Source: Microbacterium algeriense (GTDB taxonomy: Bacteria; Actinomycetota; Actinomycetes; Actinomycetales; Microbacteriaceae). Taken from it: DNA of 64,000 nucleotides. The DNA is taken from assembly GCF_008868005.1 (NCBI RefSeq), contig NZ_WAAO01000001.1:1473792-1537791 (forward strand), in the 5' to 3' direction. The notes beneath the pieces are model-generated. The model made no database searches. It was not told where the DNA came from and saw only the letters and a list, made by a program, of their open reading frames with translations. This document shows, piece after piece, positions 17,784 to 26,657 of the stretch. Position numbers and translations under genes: made by a program. The first letter of the stretch is position 1. Each line of letters starts with the position of its first letter.

Positions 17784-18896
17784 ATGCTCGAACTAGATCT
17801 CTCCGCCGAAATCCAGGCGCTCAGGCACACCTTCGGCGACATCAGCGAGGTCGTCGATGTCTCCCGTCTCCGTGACGACATCGCGCGTCTCAGCGAGGAG
17901 GCCGGCGCCCCCGACCTCTGGGACGACACCGAGAACGCGCAGAAGGTGACCAGCGCGCTCAGCCACCGGCAGTCCGAGCTCGCGCGCATCACGGGCATCG
18001 CCCAGCGCCTCGACGACCTCGAGGTGCTCGTCGGACTGGCGAACGAGATGGGGGACGAGGACTCCGCCCAGGAGGCGCGCACCGAGCTCGCGGCCCTGAC
18101 CGACCTGATCAACCAGCTCGAGGTGCAGACCCTCCTCGACGGCGAGTACGACGAACGAGCCGCGATCGTCACGATCCGCTCCGGCGCGGGCGGCGACGAC
18201 GCCACCGACTTCGCCGAGATGCTCATGCGCATGTACCTGCGCTGGGCGGAGCGGCACAAGTACCCGGTGAAGGTCATGGACACCTCCTACGCGGAGGGCG
18301 CCGGCATCAAGTCGGCCACGTTCGAGATCGACGCCCCCTACGCGTTCGGCACCATCTCCGTGGAGGCGGGAACGCACCGCCTCGCCCGCATCAGCCCCTT
18401 CGGCTCCGCGGACAAGCGGCAGACGTCGTTCGCCGCGGTCGAGGTCATCCCGCTCATGGAGGAGGCGACCGAGGTCGACATCCCCGAGAGCGACATCCGC
18501 GTCGACGTGTTCCGCTCCTCCGGCCCCGGCGGCCAGTCCGTCAACACGACAGACTCCGCCGTGCGCCTGACGCACCTTCCGACCGGCATCGTCGTGTCGA
18601 TGCAGAACGAGAAGTCGCAGATCCAGAACCGCGCCGCCGCGATGCGCGTGCTGCAGACCCGACTCCTGCTGCTGCAGAAGGAGCAGGAAGCGGCGAAGAA
18701 GAAGGAGCTCGCGGGCAACATCACCGCGAGCTGGGGCGACCAGATGCGCTCGTACTTCCTCTACGGACAGCAGCTCGTGAAGGATCTCCGCACCGGCCAG
18801 GAGTCCGGCAACCCTGCAGCGGTCTTCGACGGCGACCTCGACGACTTCATCTCGGCGGGCATCCGCTGGCGCAAGCGCAAGGACGACGATGACTGA
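17784..18896 (+). CDS. prfB: peptide chain release factor 2
   Basis: The 370-residue class I release factor recognises UGA and UAA. The anticodon-like tripeptide SPF is at 204-206 and the peptidyl-hydrolysis motif GGQ at 249-251 (in GPGGQSVNTTDSAVRL). The frame is continuous from the ATG with no internal UGA near codon 25, so the programmed +1 frameshift used for autoregulation in many bacteria is absent here. TAGGCT (17770-17775) lies 8 nt upstream of the ATG. A strong terminator follows the stop. Confidence 0.96.
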   Translation: MLELDLSAEIQALRHTFGDISEVVDVSRLRDDIARLSEEAGAPDLWDDTENAQKVTSALSHRQSELARITGIAQRLDDLEVLVGLANEMGDEDSAQEARTELAALTDLINQLEVQTLLDGEYDERAAIVTIRSGAGGDDATDFAEMLMRMYLRWAERHKYPVKVMDTSYAEGAGIKSATFEIDAPYAFGTISVEAGTHRLARISPFGSADKRQTSFAAVEVIPLMEEATEVDIPESDIRVDVFRSSGPGGQSVNTTDSAVRLTHLPTGIVVSMQNEKSQIQNRAAAMRVLQTRLLLLQKEQEAAKKKELAGNITASWGDQMRSYFLYGQQLVKDLRTGQESGNPAAVFDGDLDDFISAGIRWRKRKDDDD

Positions 18897-18910
18897 GTCC
18901 TGAGTGACTC

Positions 18911-18952
18911 CATGACGAAGGGCCCCGGAGGATTCCGGGGCCCTTCGTCATG
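18911..18952. terminator. bidirectional terminator between prfB and the DUF2510 gene
   Basis: A perfect 18-bp inverted repeat (arm CATGACGAAGGGCCCCGG, loop AGGATT) lies between two convergent genes and can stop transcription from both sides. It lacks a long T run, as is usual in GC-rich actinobacteria. Confidence 0.85.
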
Positions 18953-18961
18953 CAGCGGACG

Positions 18962-20041
18962 TCAGTACCCGGCGCCGCGGAGCGTGCCTGTGACGTCTTC
19001 GTAGCTGAAGACGATGCAGTGGACCGTGCGGTCGTCGGCGCGGGCCCAGGAGCTGCGGGTCGGCTGATACGAGTAGACGTCGAGCACCGACGACTCGTAG
19101 GGGACGCCGACGAACGCCTCGAACTGTGCGATGCACCCGTCCCAGGCGATCTCGTAGAGCGGGTCGTCACCGGGGAACTCGCTCTCGCCCTCGACCTGGA
19201 AGATGTAGTAGATCTCATCCGTGTGCGGCTGCTCGCACGGCACCACCGGGAGGTCGTAGATCTGGTCCTCGGCGTCGTACTCGACCAGCGGCAGGCAGTC
19301 GCCGACCTGGAGCTCCGCGAACGGCACCATCTCCGCGCCCTCGATCGCGGAGGGGTCGTCGCCCGGCGCCGGTGTCGCCCCTTCGGCCGGCGGGCGGGCG
19401 CTCGGCGTGGCGAACGGCTCCGGGGCGCGGTCGGCGATCGACGTCGCGGTGAACGTGATGAGCGAGACGGCGACGGCCAGCACGGCGCCCACGACGGCGA
19501 CGACGAGGCCGGTGATCCCCGGCCACTTCCGACCGCGGACGAAGAGCGAGACCAGCGACAGCACGGCTCCCACGGCGAGCAGCCCCCATCCCGCCAGCGC
19601 GATGGGCGGGAGGCACGCGACGATGACGCCGACGACAACGACGATGAGTCCGATGACCCCCAGGACGGGGAACCGCGACGGTGCCGACGGGCCGGGCTGC
19701 CCGACGCCGGGAGCTCCGGGGACCGTGCCGTACGGCGGGTACGCCGCGGCGGGCGCGGGCTCGGTGCGTGCGAACCCGGTGTCGGGGGAGGACGGTGCGG
19801 TGTACGGCGGCGCGAACGGCGCAGGCTCAGCGGTCGCGGACGCATCCTCCGAGGGAGTCGCCTCCGCTGCGGCTGCGACTGTCTCCCGCGCCGACGCATC
19901 GGCATCGGCTGCAGCGTCGGAGGGATCCGGCGCCGCGGGGGCGGGCTGGGGCGCGGTGACGACGTGCTGCGTCCACTGCGTCCCATCCCACCACCGCCGG
20001 TTGCCCGAGCCGTCGTCGTACCACCCGGCAGGTGTCGTCAT
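18962..20041 (-). CDS. DUF2510 membrane protein with septum-formation-type C-terminal domain
   Basis: The 359-residue protein begins with a DUF2510 module (PAGWYDDGSGNRRWWDGTQW, residues 4-23). A long Ala/Pro-rich linker (about 25-130) and three hydrophobic segments (about 135-225) follow. The extracytoplasmic C-terminal domain contains QVGDCLPLV, VVPCEQPHTDEIYY and later cysteines, and resembles the Septum_form family. The ATG at 20041 has a GGGGAAC ribosome-binding site; a longer upstream frame lacks homology. It is a paralogue of the next gene. Its role is unknown; cell-envelope or division functions are suggested only by domain names. Confidence 0.78.
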   Translation of the reverse strand: MTTPAGWYDDGSGNRRWWDGTQWTQHVVTAPQPAPAAPDPSDAAADADASARETVAAAAEATPSEDASATAEPAPFAPPYTAPSSPDTGFARTEPAPAAAYPPYGTVPGAPGVGQPGPSAPSRFPVLGVIGLIVVVVGVIVACLPPIALAGWGLLAVGAVLSLVSLFVRGRKWPGITGLVVAVVGAVLAVAVSLITFTATSIADRAPEPFATPSARPPAEGATPAPGDDPSAIEGAEMVPFAELQVGDCLPLVEYDAEDQIYDLPVVPCEQPHTDEIYYIFQVEGESEFPGDDPLYEIAWDGCIAQFEAFVGVPYESSVLDVYSYQPTRSSWARADDRTVHCIVFSYEDVTGTLRGAGY

Positions 20042-20099
20042 CGCCGTTCCCCGTGTGTTCTTCTCGATCGTTGCGTGGAGCCTTCGCCCGGGCTCGCTG

Positions 20100-20981
20100 T
20101 CAGGCCGCGAAGCAGGCCGCGAGGGCCTCGGTGTCGCCGAGCACTTCGGCGAAGCCGTACGCCGCATCCACGTCGGTGAGCGTTCCGTCGCTCTCCGCGA
20201 TGGTGCGCAGCGTGGCGTTGTCGAGGTCGGAGGCCACGAACATGTCGGCGATGCAGGCGATCTGCGCCTCGGTGTAGCCCTCGGCGCCGGTCGTCGCGAA
20301 GATCGCCGTCAGACCCTGCGCGACCTCGGCCGCCGTCGGACGCACGCCCTGGTCGACGTCATCCGGTCCCGTGGTCTCGGCCGGTGCGCTCGCCTCGATC
20401 GACGGCGAGGAGCTCGGGAGCCGGTCGATCTCCTCGCTCACTCCCTGCGCGAACGCGAACAGGTAGATGAACGACATCACCACGCCGATGATGGTGCCGA
20501 CGACGGACAGGACGAGGCCTGCGATGCCCGGCCACTTCCGGCCCTTGAGGAAGAGCGAGATGATCGAGACCACGAAGGCCGCCGCGAGCAGGATGAACCC
20601 CACGAAGCCGACGACGGGGATGAAGACCAGGATGGTGCCGAGAACGGCGAGCCCGAGACCCACGAGGCCGAGCACCGAGAGCTTCTTCGGGTCCTCCGGC
20701 GCCGGCTGACCGTAAGGGGCTCCGGCCGGGTCGGACGGGGCGGCGGAGTACGCACCGGGGTAGCCGGGCGTCGAGCCCGGGTACGCGGGAGCGGAGTACG
20801 CGGGAGCCGAGGCGGAGTCGCCAGGGGCCGGGTAGCTCGTGGTCACGGCCGTGTCGTCCACCGGTGTCGCCTCGGCGGAGGGGGCCTCGGCCTCGGGAGC
20901 GTACTGCTCGGTCCACTGCTGGCCGTCCCACCAGCGCTGTCGGCCCGATCCGTCGTCGTACCAGCCTGCAGGCGTTGACAT
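20100..20981 (-). CDS. DUF2510/DUF4190-like membrane protein
   Basis: The 293-residue protein shares the N-terminal DUF2510 block (STPAGWYDDGSGRQRWWDG) with its downstream neighbour. A Pro/Ala/Tyr-rich linker and three hydrophobic helices (about 95-190) follow. The C-terminal domain differs: it is a compact acidic region with one cysteine pair (IACIADM and the final ACFAA) and ends near GDTEALAACF. The ribosome-binding site AGGGGGAC precedes ATG 20981. The pair probably arose by tandem duplication with divergence of the outside domain; each has its own ribosome-binding site and they are 58 nt apart. Confidence 0.75.
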   Translation of the reverse strand: MSTPAGWYDDGSGRQRWWDGQQWTEQYAPEAEAPSAEATPVDDTAVTTSYPAPGDSASAPAYSAPAYPGSTPGYPGAYSAAPSDPAGAPYGQPAPEDPKKLSVLGLVGLGLAVLGTILVFIPVVGFVGFILLAAAFVVSIISLFLKGRKWPGIAGLVLSVVGTIIGVVMSFIYLFAFAQGVSEEIDRLPSSSPSIEASAPAETTGPDDVDQGVRPTAAEVAQGLTAIFATTGAEGYTEAQIACIADMFVASDLDNATLRTIAESDGTLTDVDAAYGFAEVLGDTEALAACFAA

Positions 20982-21163
20982 GCGTCCCCCTCGAAGATTC
21001 ATTCCGCCGCGGTGTGCCCGCGACGCATATCTCTGTATATCAGTGGGAGGTGACTCAGCGGGACGGCGATGCGGAGAGCGATGTCGCCCGCGCCCGGTCG
21101 CCCTGCGGCGTGCGGGGTGTCGCTCGCGGCCAGGAGAGAGGGCGCGCTTAGGCTCGAAGCGCC

Positions 21164-22303
21164 ATGATTCGGTTCGAGAACGTCACGAAACGCTACCGCG
21201 GGACGTCGAAGCCCGCCCTCTCCGGTGTCGACTTCGAGGTGCAGCGCGGGGAGTTCGTCTTCCTCGTCGGGGCCTCGGGCTCCGGCAAATCCTCCTGTCT
21301 GCGGCTCATCCTGCGCGAGGACGTCCCCACGTCGGGCCGCATCGCCGTGCTGGGCCGTGACCTGCGTTCGCTCGCGAACCGCAAGGTGCCCTACTTCCGT
21401 CGCCACATCGGCTCGGTGTTCCAGGACTTCCGGCTGCTGCCGTCGAAGACCGTCTACCAGAACGTGGCCTTCACGCTTCAGGTGACGGGATCCTCGCGCG
21501 GCTTCATCCAGCAGGCCGTGCCGGAGGCGCTCGCGCTCGTGGGCCTCGACGGCAAGCAGAAGCGCATGCCGCATGAGCTCTCCGGCGGTGAGCAGCAGCG
21601 CGTCGCTATCGCGCGTGCGCTCGTCAACCGTCCGCAGGTGCTCCTCGCCGACGAGCCCACCGGAAACCTCGACCCCGCGACGTCGGTCGACATCATGCAG
21701 CTGCTCGCCCGCATCAACGCCGGCGGGACCACGGTGCTGATGGCGACGCACGAAGCGGGATTCGTCGACCAGATGCAGCGCCGCGTGATCGAGCTCCGTG
21801 ACGGCGAGATGGTGCGCGACGAGGTGCACGGCGGATACGGAGACACCTCCAACATCCCCCGCCTCGTGCCGGAGGAGGTGCGCGGTGCCGCCGCGGCCGC
21901 AGCGCTCACAGCCGTGCAGGAGGTGCAGCGCCAGACCGCCGACCTCTCCGTGGTCCGAGCCGCCCTCGCCGAGGAGCTCCACGCGCAGCGGGTCGCAGCC
22001 GCCTCCGCCGACGATGCTCCGATTGACGCGACGGCCTCCGCGACGACGGTCGAGCCGCCGGAGACCACCCGTCCGCAGGAGACCGGCACCGCGAGCATCG
22101 TCGAGCCGCCCGCCGTCGTCGAGCCGCCCGCCGTGGTGGAGCCGCCTGCCGCGGAGCCGCCCGCCGTGGTCGAGCCCCCCGGAGTGGTCCGCCCCCGTAC
22201 GCACCCGATCACGCTTCCGACGGTCGACGTCGCCGAGCTCGGGGTCGCCGACCGGCTCGGCCTCTCCGACGAGGACGACGAGGAAGTGGGCCCGACCTCA
22301 TGA
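21164..22303 (+). CDS. ftsE: cell-division ATP-binding protein FtsE with long C-terminal extension
   Basis: Residues 1 to about 228 are a standard FtsE ATPase: Walker A GASGSGKSS (36-44), a Q-loop in SVFQDFRLLPSKTV, the signature LSGGEQQR, Walker B VLLADEPTGNLDP and the switch His in MATHEAG. With FtsX it controls septal peptidoglycan hydrolysis. Typical FtsE ends near residue 230; here about 150 residues follow, first Ala-rich helical, then a Pro-rich stretch with repeated EPPAVV, then an acidic end. TAGGCT lies 9 nt before the ATG. The stop overlaps ftsX. Confidence 0.93.
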   Translation: MIRFENVTKRYRGTSKPALSGVDFEVQRGEFVFLVGASGSGKSSCLRLILREDVPTSGRIAVLGRDLRSLANRKVPYFRRHIGSVFQDFRLLPSKTVYQNVAFTLQVTGSSRGFIQQAVPEALALVGLDGKQKRMPHELSGGEQQRVAIARALVNRPQVLLADEPTGNLDPATSVDIMQLLARINAGGTTVLMATHEAGFVDQMQRRVIELRDGEMVRDEVHGGYGDTSNIPRLVPEEVRGAAAAAALTAVQEVQRQTADLSVVRAALAEELHAQRVAAASADDAPIDATASATTVEPPETTRPQETGTASIVEPPAVVEPPAVVEPPAAEPPAVVEPPGVVRPRTHPITLPTVDVAELGVADRLGLSDEDDEEVGPTS

Positions 22304-23214
22304 GAATCGGACTCATCCTGACCGAGGCCCTGGGGGGCCTCCGGCGCAACATCTCGATGGTCATCTCCGTCGTGCTCGTCACGTTCGTGTCGCTGACGTT
22401 CGTCGGTGCCGCCATCCTCATGCAGAACCAGATCGGCGTGATGCGCGGATACTGGGCCGAACGCGCCCAGGTCGCGGTGTACATGTGCTCGGCGGTCTCC
22501 GAGTCGGACACCTGCATCGACGGGGCCGCGAGCGAGGAGCAGGTCGACGCCGTGCGTGCACAGCTGGAGGGGGAGGCGCTCAAGCCCCTCATCAGCTCGA
22601 TGACGTTCGACACCAAGGAGGAGACCTACGCCAAGCTCGTCGCCCAGCTCGGCGAGGACCAGGCGAGCGTGCTCACCCCCGACCAGGCCTTCGAGGTGTT
22701 CTTCGTCACCATGAAGGACCCGGGGCAGTCGCAGGTTCTCGCCGAGGCCTTCAGCGGGCAGGCGGGCGTGGAGCAGGTCAAGGACCAGCTGCAGTACCTC
22801 GAACCGCTGTTCTCCGCGCTGACGGTCGCGACGTACATCGCCGTCGGCATCGCGGTCCTCATGCTCATCGCGGCGACGCTGCTCATCGGCACCACCATCC
22901 GCCTCTCCGCCTATGCCAGACGCAAGGAGATCGGGATCATGCGCCTGGTGGGCGCGTCGAACCGATTCATCCAGACCCCGTTCGTGCTGGAGGGCGTGTT
23001 CGCGGCCTTCCTCGGGTCGGCGCTCGCGAGTGCGGCGGTCGTGGCGGGCGTGCACTTCGGCGTGAACGGCTACCTGCGCGGTCGCGTGCCCTTCATCACC
23101 ACCTGGGTGACGATGCAGGACGCGGCGCTGGTCGTGCCCATCCTGATCGCGATCGGCGTCGTGCTCGCCGCCTTGTCCGCCGGATTCGCGATCCGACGCT
23201 GGCTTCGCACCTGA
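22300..23214 (+). CDS. ftsX: cell-division ABC permease FtsX
   Basis: The 304-residue protein has one N-terminal helix (about 20-42), an extracellular domain and three C-terminal helices. The domain carries the two cysteines seen in many actinobacterial FtsX proteins (Cys63 and Cys72 in VYMCSAVSESDTC). FtsX relays FtsE ATPase state to a peptidoglycan hydrolase outside the membrane. The ATG overlaps the ftsE stop (ATGA). TAGCCT at 23215-23220, immediately after its stop, probably drives smpB. Confidence 0.95.
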   Translation: MRIGLILTEALGGLRRNISMVISVVLVTFVSLTFVGAAILMQNQIGVMRGYWAERAQVAVYMCSAVSESDTCIDGAASEEQVDAVRAQLEGEALKPLISSMTFDTKEETYAKLVAQLGEDQASVLTPDQAFEVFFVTMKDPGQSQVLAEAFSGQAGVEQVKDQLQYLEPLFSALTVATYIAVGIAVLMLIAATLLIGTTIRLSAYARRKEIGIMRLVGASNRFIQTPFVLEGVFAAFLGSALASAAVVAGVHFGVNGYLRGRVPFITTWVTMQDAALVVPILIAIGVVLAALSAGFAIRRWLRT

Positions 23215-23278
23215 TAGCCTGAAAGGCTGCTCGGACGGAACGATCGATCGAGCTCATCACGGCACACAGGAGAGCACC

Positions 23279-23755
23279 ATGCCCAGGGAACGCGGAGAGA
23301 AGGTCGTCGCGACCAATCGTCGCGCACGTCACGACTACAACATCGAGAAGTCGTACGAGGCGGGGATGGTGCTCACCGGCACCGAAGTGAAGTCGCTCCG
23401 TCAGGGGCGCGCCAACCTCAGCGACGGCTACGCGTTCGTGAAGGGCAACGAGGTCTTCCTCGATTCGGTGCACATCCCGGAGTACTCCCAGGGCCACTGG
23501 ACCAACCACTCCGCGAAGCGCATCCGCAAGCTGCTGCTGCACCGGGAGGAGATCGCGAAGATCGCGCACGCGGTCTCAGCGGGCGGGTACACCCTCATCC
23601 CGCTGAAGCTCTACTTCTCGGACGGGCGAGCCAAGGTCGAGATCGCGCTCGCGAAGGGCAAGCGCGAGTACGACAAGCGCCAGACCCTGCGCGAGCGCCA
23701 GGACACTCGGGAAGCCGAGCGCGCGATGCGCCTGCGCAACCGCGTGGGGGAGTGA
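23279..23755 (+). CDS. smpB: SsrA-binding protein SmpB
   Basis: The 158-residue protein brings tmRNA to stalled ribosomes. The N-terminal VVATNRRARHDYNIEKSYEAGMVL, GTEVKSLRQGRANL and the basic C-terminal tail are diagnostic. The ribosome-binding site ACAGGAGAG precedes ATG 23279. The order ftsE-ftsX-smpB is conserved in Actinobacteria. No tmRNA gene was found next to it in this window. Confidence 0.95.
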   Translation: MPRERGEKVVATNRRARHDYNIEKSYEAGMVLTGTEVKSLRQGRANLSDGYAFVKGNEVFLDSVHIPEYSQGHWTNHSAKRIRKLLLHREEIAKIAHAVSAGGYTLIPLKLYFSDGRAKVEIALAKGKREYDKRQTLRERQDTREAERAMRLRNRVGE

Positions 23756-23764
23756 CCTTCAGCG

Positions 23765-25630
23765 TCACATCCGCGGCGTGAAGCCGAAGACGCGCCCGAG
23801 GAATCGCAGCTCGCGTTCGAGGGCGTCGACGATCGTGTCCGCGCTGCGGAAGCCGTGGCCCTCGCTCGGGTACAGCACGTACTCGTGGTCGACGCCGCGC
23901 GCGGCGAGGGCGTCGCGGATGGCCTCGGACTGCGAGGGCGGGACGACGCGGTCCTCGCCGCCCTGCAGGAGCAGCACCGGCACGTCGATGCGGTCGGTGT
24001 GCGTGAGCGGCGACCGCTCGATGTACACGTCTTCGCTCTCCGGGAGCGGCCCGACCAGGCCGTCGAGGTAGGACGCCTCGAAGTCGTGGGTCTCGGCGGC
24101 CAGCATCCGCAGGTCGGCGACGCCGTAGCGGCTGATGCCCGCCGCGAACGCACCCCCGCGCACGAGCGCCGAGAGCACCGTCCACCCGCCGGCGGAGCCT
24201 CCGCGGATCGCGATCCGCTCGGGGTCGGCGAGGCCGGCGTCGGCGAGACCCCTGGCCGCGGCGATCACATCGTCGACGTCGACCACGCCCCACTGTCCGT
24301 CCAGGCGCTCCCGGTAGGCGCGGCCGTAGCCGGTGGAGCCGCCGTAGTTGACGTCGAGCACGCCGATGCCCCGGCTGGTGAAGAACGCGACCGCTGCCGA
24401 GGACGCCCCGGTCACGTGGGCCGTCGGCCCGCCGTGGACCAGGACGACGTACGGCGGCAGCTCGTCGTCGGGAGCGGAGGCCTCGGGATGCGTCGGAGGG
24501 TACGCGAAGGCATGCACGGCGCCGTGGGGCCCGTCGACCTCGATCGATCGCGCCGGCGGCATCCATTGCGCATCGACGGGCTCGCCGCCCCGCACGGCGA
24601 CGATCTCGCCGGAGTCGACGTCGACGCACCACAGGCCCGGGTCGACACGCGAGCCGTTCCCGGACAGCAGCACGCTCGTGCCCCTGGCGTCATCGATGCT
24701 GACGTGGCCGTCGGCGGGCGTGTCGATCGGCCGCACCTCGCCCTGCGCATCGATCAGCACGATCTGGTCGCGGCCGTTGGTGCGGACGGCGACGATCCTG
24801 CCGTCATCGAGCGGCCGGTACCAGCGGTTGCCGAGCACCCACAGTCCGTAGCCGGTGTCGGCATCGGCCGGAGCCACCGGCTGCGGGGCTCCGGCCGGCA
24901 CGACGCCGTCGAGCGTGACGCGGTGGAGCCCCCACCGGCCGTCCGGGTCATCCGCGAAGACCAGTTCGGCCTCGCCGACCCACTCCGGCTGCAGCGCAGC
25001 GCGTGAGCGGATGCTCTGCGGGCGGCCTCCGTCGAGCTCCGCGACCTGTACGCCGGCGCCCTCCCACGGCATGCGGCCGCGGTCCCAGGCGACCCAGGCG
25101 AGCCGGGTGCCGTCGGGCGAGAGCGCCGGGTGGGCGAAGAACCCGTCTCCTTGTACGATCACCCGGACGGCCGAGGCGTCCTCTGCCGCGGAGCCGTCGG
25201 TCGGGATCTCCACGATCCCGCGAGTGTGCGGGGTGGTCGACAGGTCCTCACGCACGGCGAACAGGCGGCCCTGCCTAAGGTGCAGCCCGCCGTGCGAGGG
25301 GCCGGCCGGGGTGAGCGGCAGCGGATCGGCCGCCGGGCCCTGCCGGTACACGCGCTGATCGCCCGCGTCGACGAAGTACAGCGTTCCGTCGTCGTCCGCG
25401 GTCCACGCGCCGCCACCGTACTCGTGCACGCGCGAGCGTGCGCTCCACGGGGCGCGAAGCACCTCGGCTCCGGAGGAGCGTCGTACCGTGACGCGCCCCT
25501 TCTCCGCCGGGACGGACTCACCCCACCAGATCTCGGCGCCCACGAACCGGGCGCCGTCGATGCGCGGCGACGATGCCGCCACGGACGCGGCGGAGACGGG
25601 CGAGGGCCAGCTACCGAAAGGAGACGACAT
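23765..25630 (-). CDS. S9 family prolyl oligopeptidase / acylaminoacyl peptidase-like
   Basis: The 621-residue protein has an N-terminal beta-propeller (about 1-360, with WTADDDGTLYFVD-type blades) and a C-terminal alpha/beta hydrolase domain. The nucleophile is Ser479 in GGSAGGW, the acid residue lies in GGEDRVVPPSQSE and the His in SEGHGF. It lacks a signal peptide, so it is probably a cytosolic peptidase acting on short peptides. It converges on smpB with only 9 bp between stops. The natural substrate is unknown. Confidence 0.87.
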   Translation of the reverse strand: MSSPFGSWPSPVSAASVAASSPRIDGARFVGAEIWWGESVPAEKGRVTVRRSSGAEVLRAPWSARSRVHEYGGGAWTADDDGTLYFVDAGDQRVYRQGPAADPLPLTPAGPSHGGLHLRQGRLFAVREDLSTTPHTRGIVEIPTDGSAAEDASAVRVIVQGDGFFAHPALSPDGTRLAWVAWDRGRMPWEGAGVQVAELDGGRPQSIRSRAALQPEWVGEAELVFADDPDGRWGLHRVTLDGVVPAGAPQPVAPADADTGYGLWVLGNRWYRPLDDGRIVAVRTNGRDQIVLIDAQGEVRPIDTPADGHVSIDDARGTSVLLSGNGSRVDPGLWCVDVDSGEIVAVRGGEPVDAQWMPPARSIEVDGPHGAVHAFAYPPTHPEASAPDDELPPYVVLVHGGPTAHVTGASSAAVAFFTSRGIGVLDVNYGGSTGYGRAYRERLDGQWGVVDVDDVIAAARGLADAGLADPERIAIRGGSAGGWTVLSALVRGGAFAAGISRYGVADLRMLAAETHDFEASYLDGLVGPLPESEDVYIERSPLTHTDRIDVPVLLLQGGEDRVVPPSQSEAIRDALAARGVDHEYVLYPSEGHGFRSADTIVDALERELRFLGRVFGFTPRM

Positions 25631-25681
25631 GCCTCGAGCCTATGGGCCGGCGGCAGACGACGTCACACGCGCGCTCTCGCG

Positions 25682-26368
25682 TCAGACCGCGCGGAGGACC
25701 GCCACGACCTTGCCGAGCACCACGGCCTCGTCGCCGAGGATCGGCTCGAAGGAGGAGTTGCGCGGCAGCAGCCACGTGTGACCGTCCCGACGCCGCAGCA
25801 CCTTGACCGTCGCCTCGCCGTCGAGCATCGCCGCCACGATCTCGCCGTTCTCGGCGTTGTTCTGGGAGCGGACGACGACCCAGTCGCCGTCGCAGATCGC
25901 GGCGTCGATCATCGACTCGCCCGAGACCTTGAGCATGAAGAGATCGCCCTTGCCGACCAGCTGCCGGGGGAGCGGGAAGATCTCCTCGACCTGCTGCTCG
26001 GCGGTGATCGGCACTCCGGCGGCGATGCGTCCGACCAGGGGGACGAGGGCGGCGTCGCCGACCGGTGTCGCGATATCGGCCGGGTTCTCGCCGCTGGCGC
26101 CGGGGAGGTCGATCAGCACCTCCATGGCGCGGGTCTTGCCCGGATCGCGCCGCAGGTACCCGCTCAGCTCGAGCTGACCGAGCTGGTGCGTCACGCTGGA
26201 GAGCGACTTGAGTCCGACGGCGTCACCGATCTCGCGCATGCTCGGCGGGTAGCCGTGATGCGCGATCGAGTTCTGGATGACCTCGAGGATCGCCATCTGC
26301 TTGGGGCTGAGGCTCTTGCGACGACGCGTGCGCGGGGCCTCCGATTCGGGGGCGGAGTTCTCGCTCAT
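25682..26368 (-). CDS. lexA: SOS repressor LexA
   Basis: The 228-residue protein has an N-terminal winged helix ([15 protein letters not shown] to about 85) and a C-terminal S24 autoprotease domain. The self-cleavage bond is Ala117-Gly118 (RIAAGVP), and the catalytic pair is Ser152 (SGESM) and Lys189 (TVKV). DNA damage activates RecA, which stimulates cleavage and derepresses repair genes. The ribosome-binding site GAAGGAG lies before ATG 26368. It is divergent from the LysM gene, and the shared upstream region holds LexA-box candidates, so it is probably self-regulated. Confidence 0.95.
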   Translation of the reverse strand: MSENSAPESEAPRTRRRKSLSPKQMAILEVIQNSIAHHGYPPSMREIGDAVGLKSLSSVTHQLGQLELSGYLRRDPGKTRAMEVLIDLPGASGENPADIATPVGDAALVPLVGRIAAGVPITAEQQVEEIFPLPRQLVGKGDLFMLKVSGESMIDAAICDGDWVVVRSQNNAENGEIVAAMLDGEATVKVLRRRDGHTWLLPRNSSFEPILGDEAVVLGKVVAVLRAV

Positions 26369-26467
26369 GGTGCTCCTTCAGTGCGTGATCCCGACGTCCC
26401 TCTTCGAATGTCGGAGGCCCGTGGTGGGGTGTTCTCATCGAAACCGTATCCGAGAATCGAGCCGATC

Positions 26468-26552
26468 TGGAAGATCTGTTCGAGCGTGTCGGCCGATTCT
26501 CGGATCTGTTTTCGAAGAATACTTGACAGATGTTCGAACTCGAAGATAACTT
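26468..26552. promoter_or_regulatory. divergent lexA / LysM-gene promoter with LexA-box candidates
   Basis: TGGAAGATCTGTTCGA (26468-26483) matches the actinobacterial LexA-box consensus TCGAACATATGTTCGA at 13 of 16 positions. A weaker candidate, CTTGACAGATGTTCGA (26522-26537), overlaps a plus-strand promoter made of TTGACA (26523-26528), an 18-bp spacer and TAACTT (26547-26552). LexA bound there would block transcription of the LysM gene. The consensus is from memory; binding is inferred. Confidence 0.6.
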
Positions 26553-26657
26553 CGGAACGTAGCTTCGCATTCACGGCTCCCGGCCGAGTCGCGAATGCGA
26601 ACGCTACGCCAACTTCCCCGGCAGCCCACGGCTCCGGGTCAGGCTAAGGAGCACCAC

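Noticed and set aside
17784..17900. Programmed +1 frameshift in prfB
   Set aside because: The frame is open from ATG through the whole gene; there is no UGA or slippery CUU near codon 25.
23756..23764. tmRNA gene beside smpB
   Set aside because: The convergent peptidase gene begins 9 bp after smpB, and no tRNA-Ala-like ends or tag-reading frame were seen nearby.
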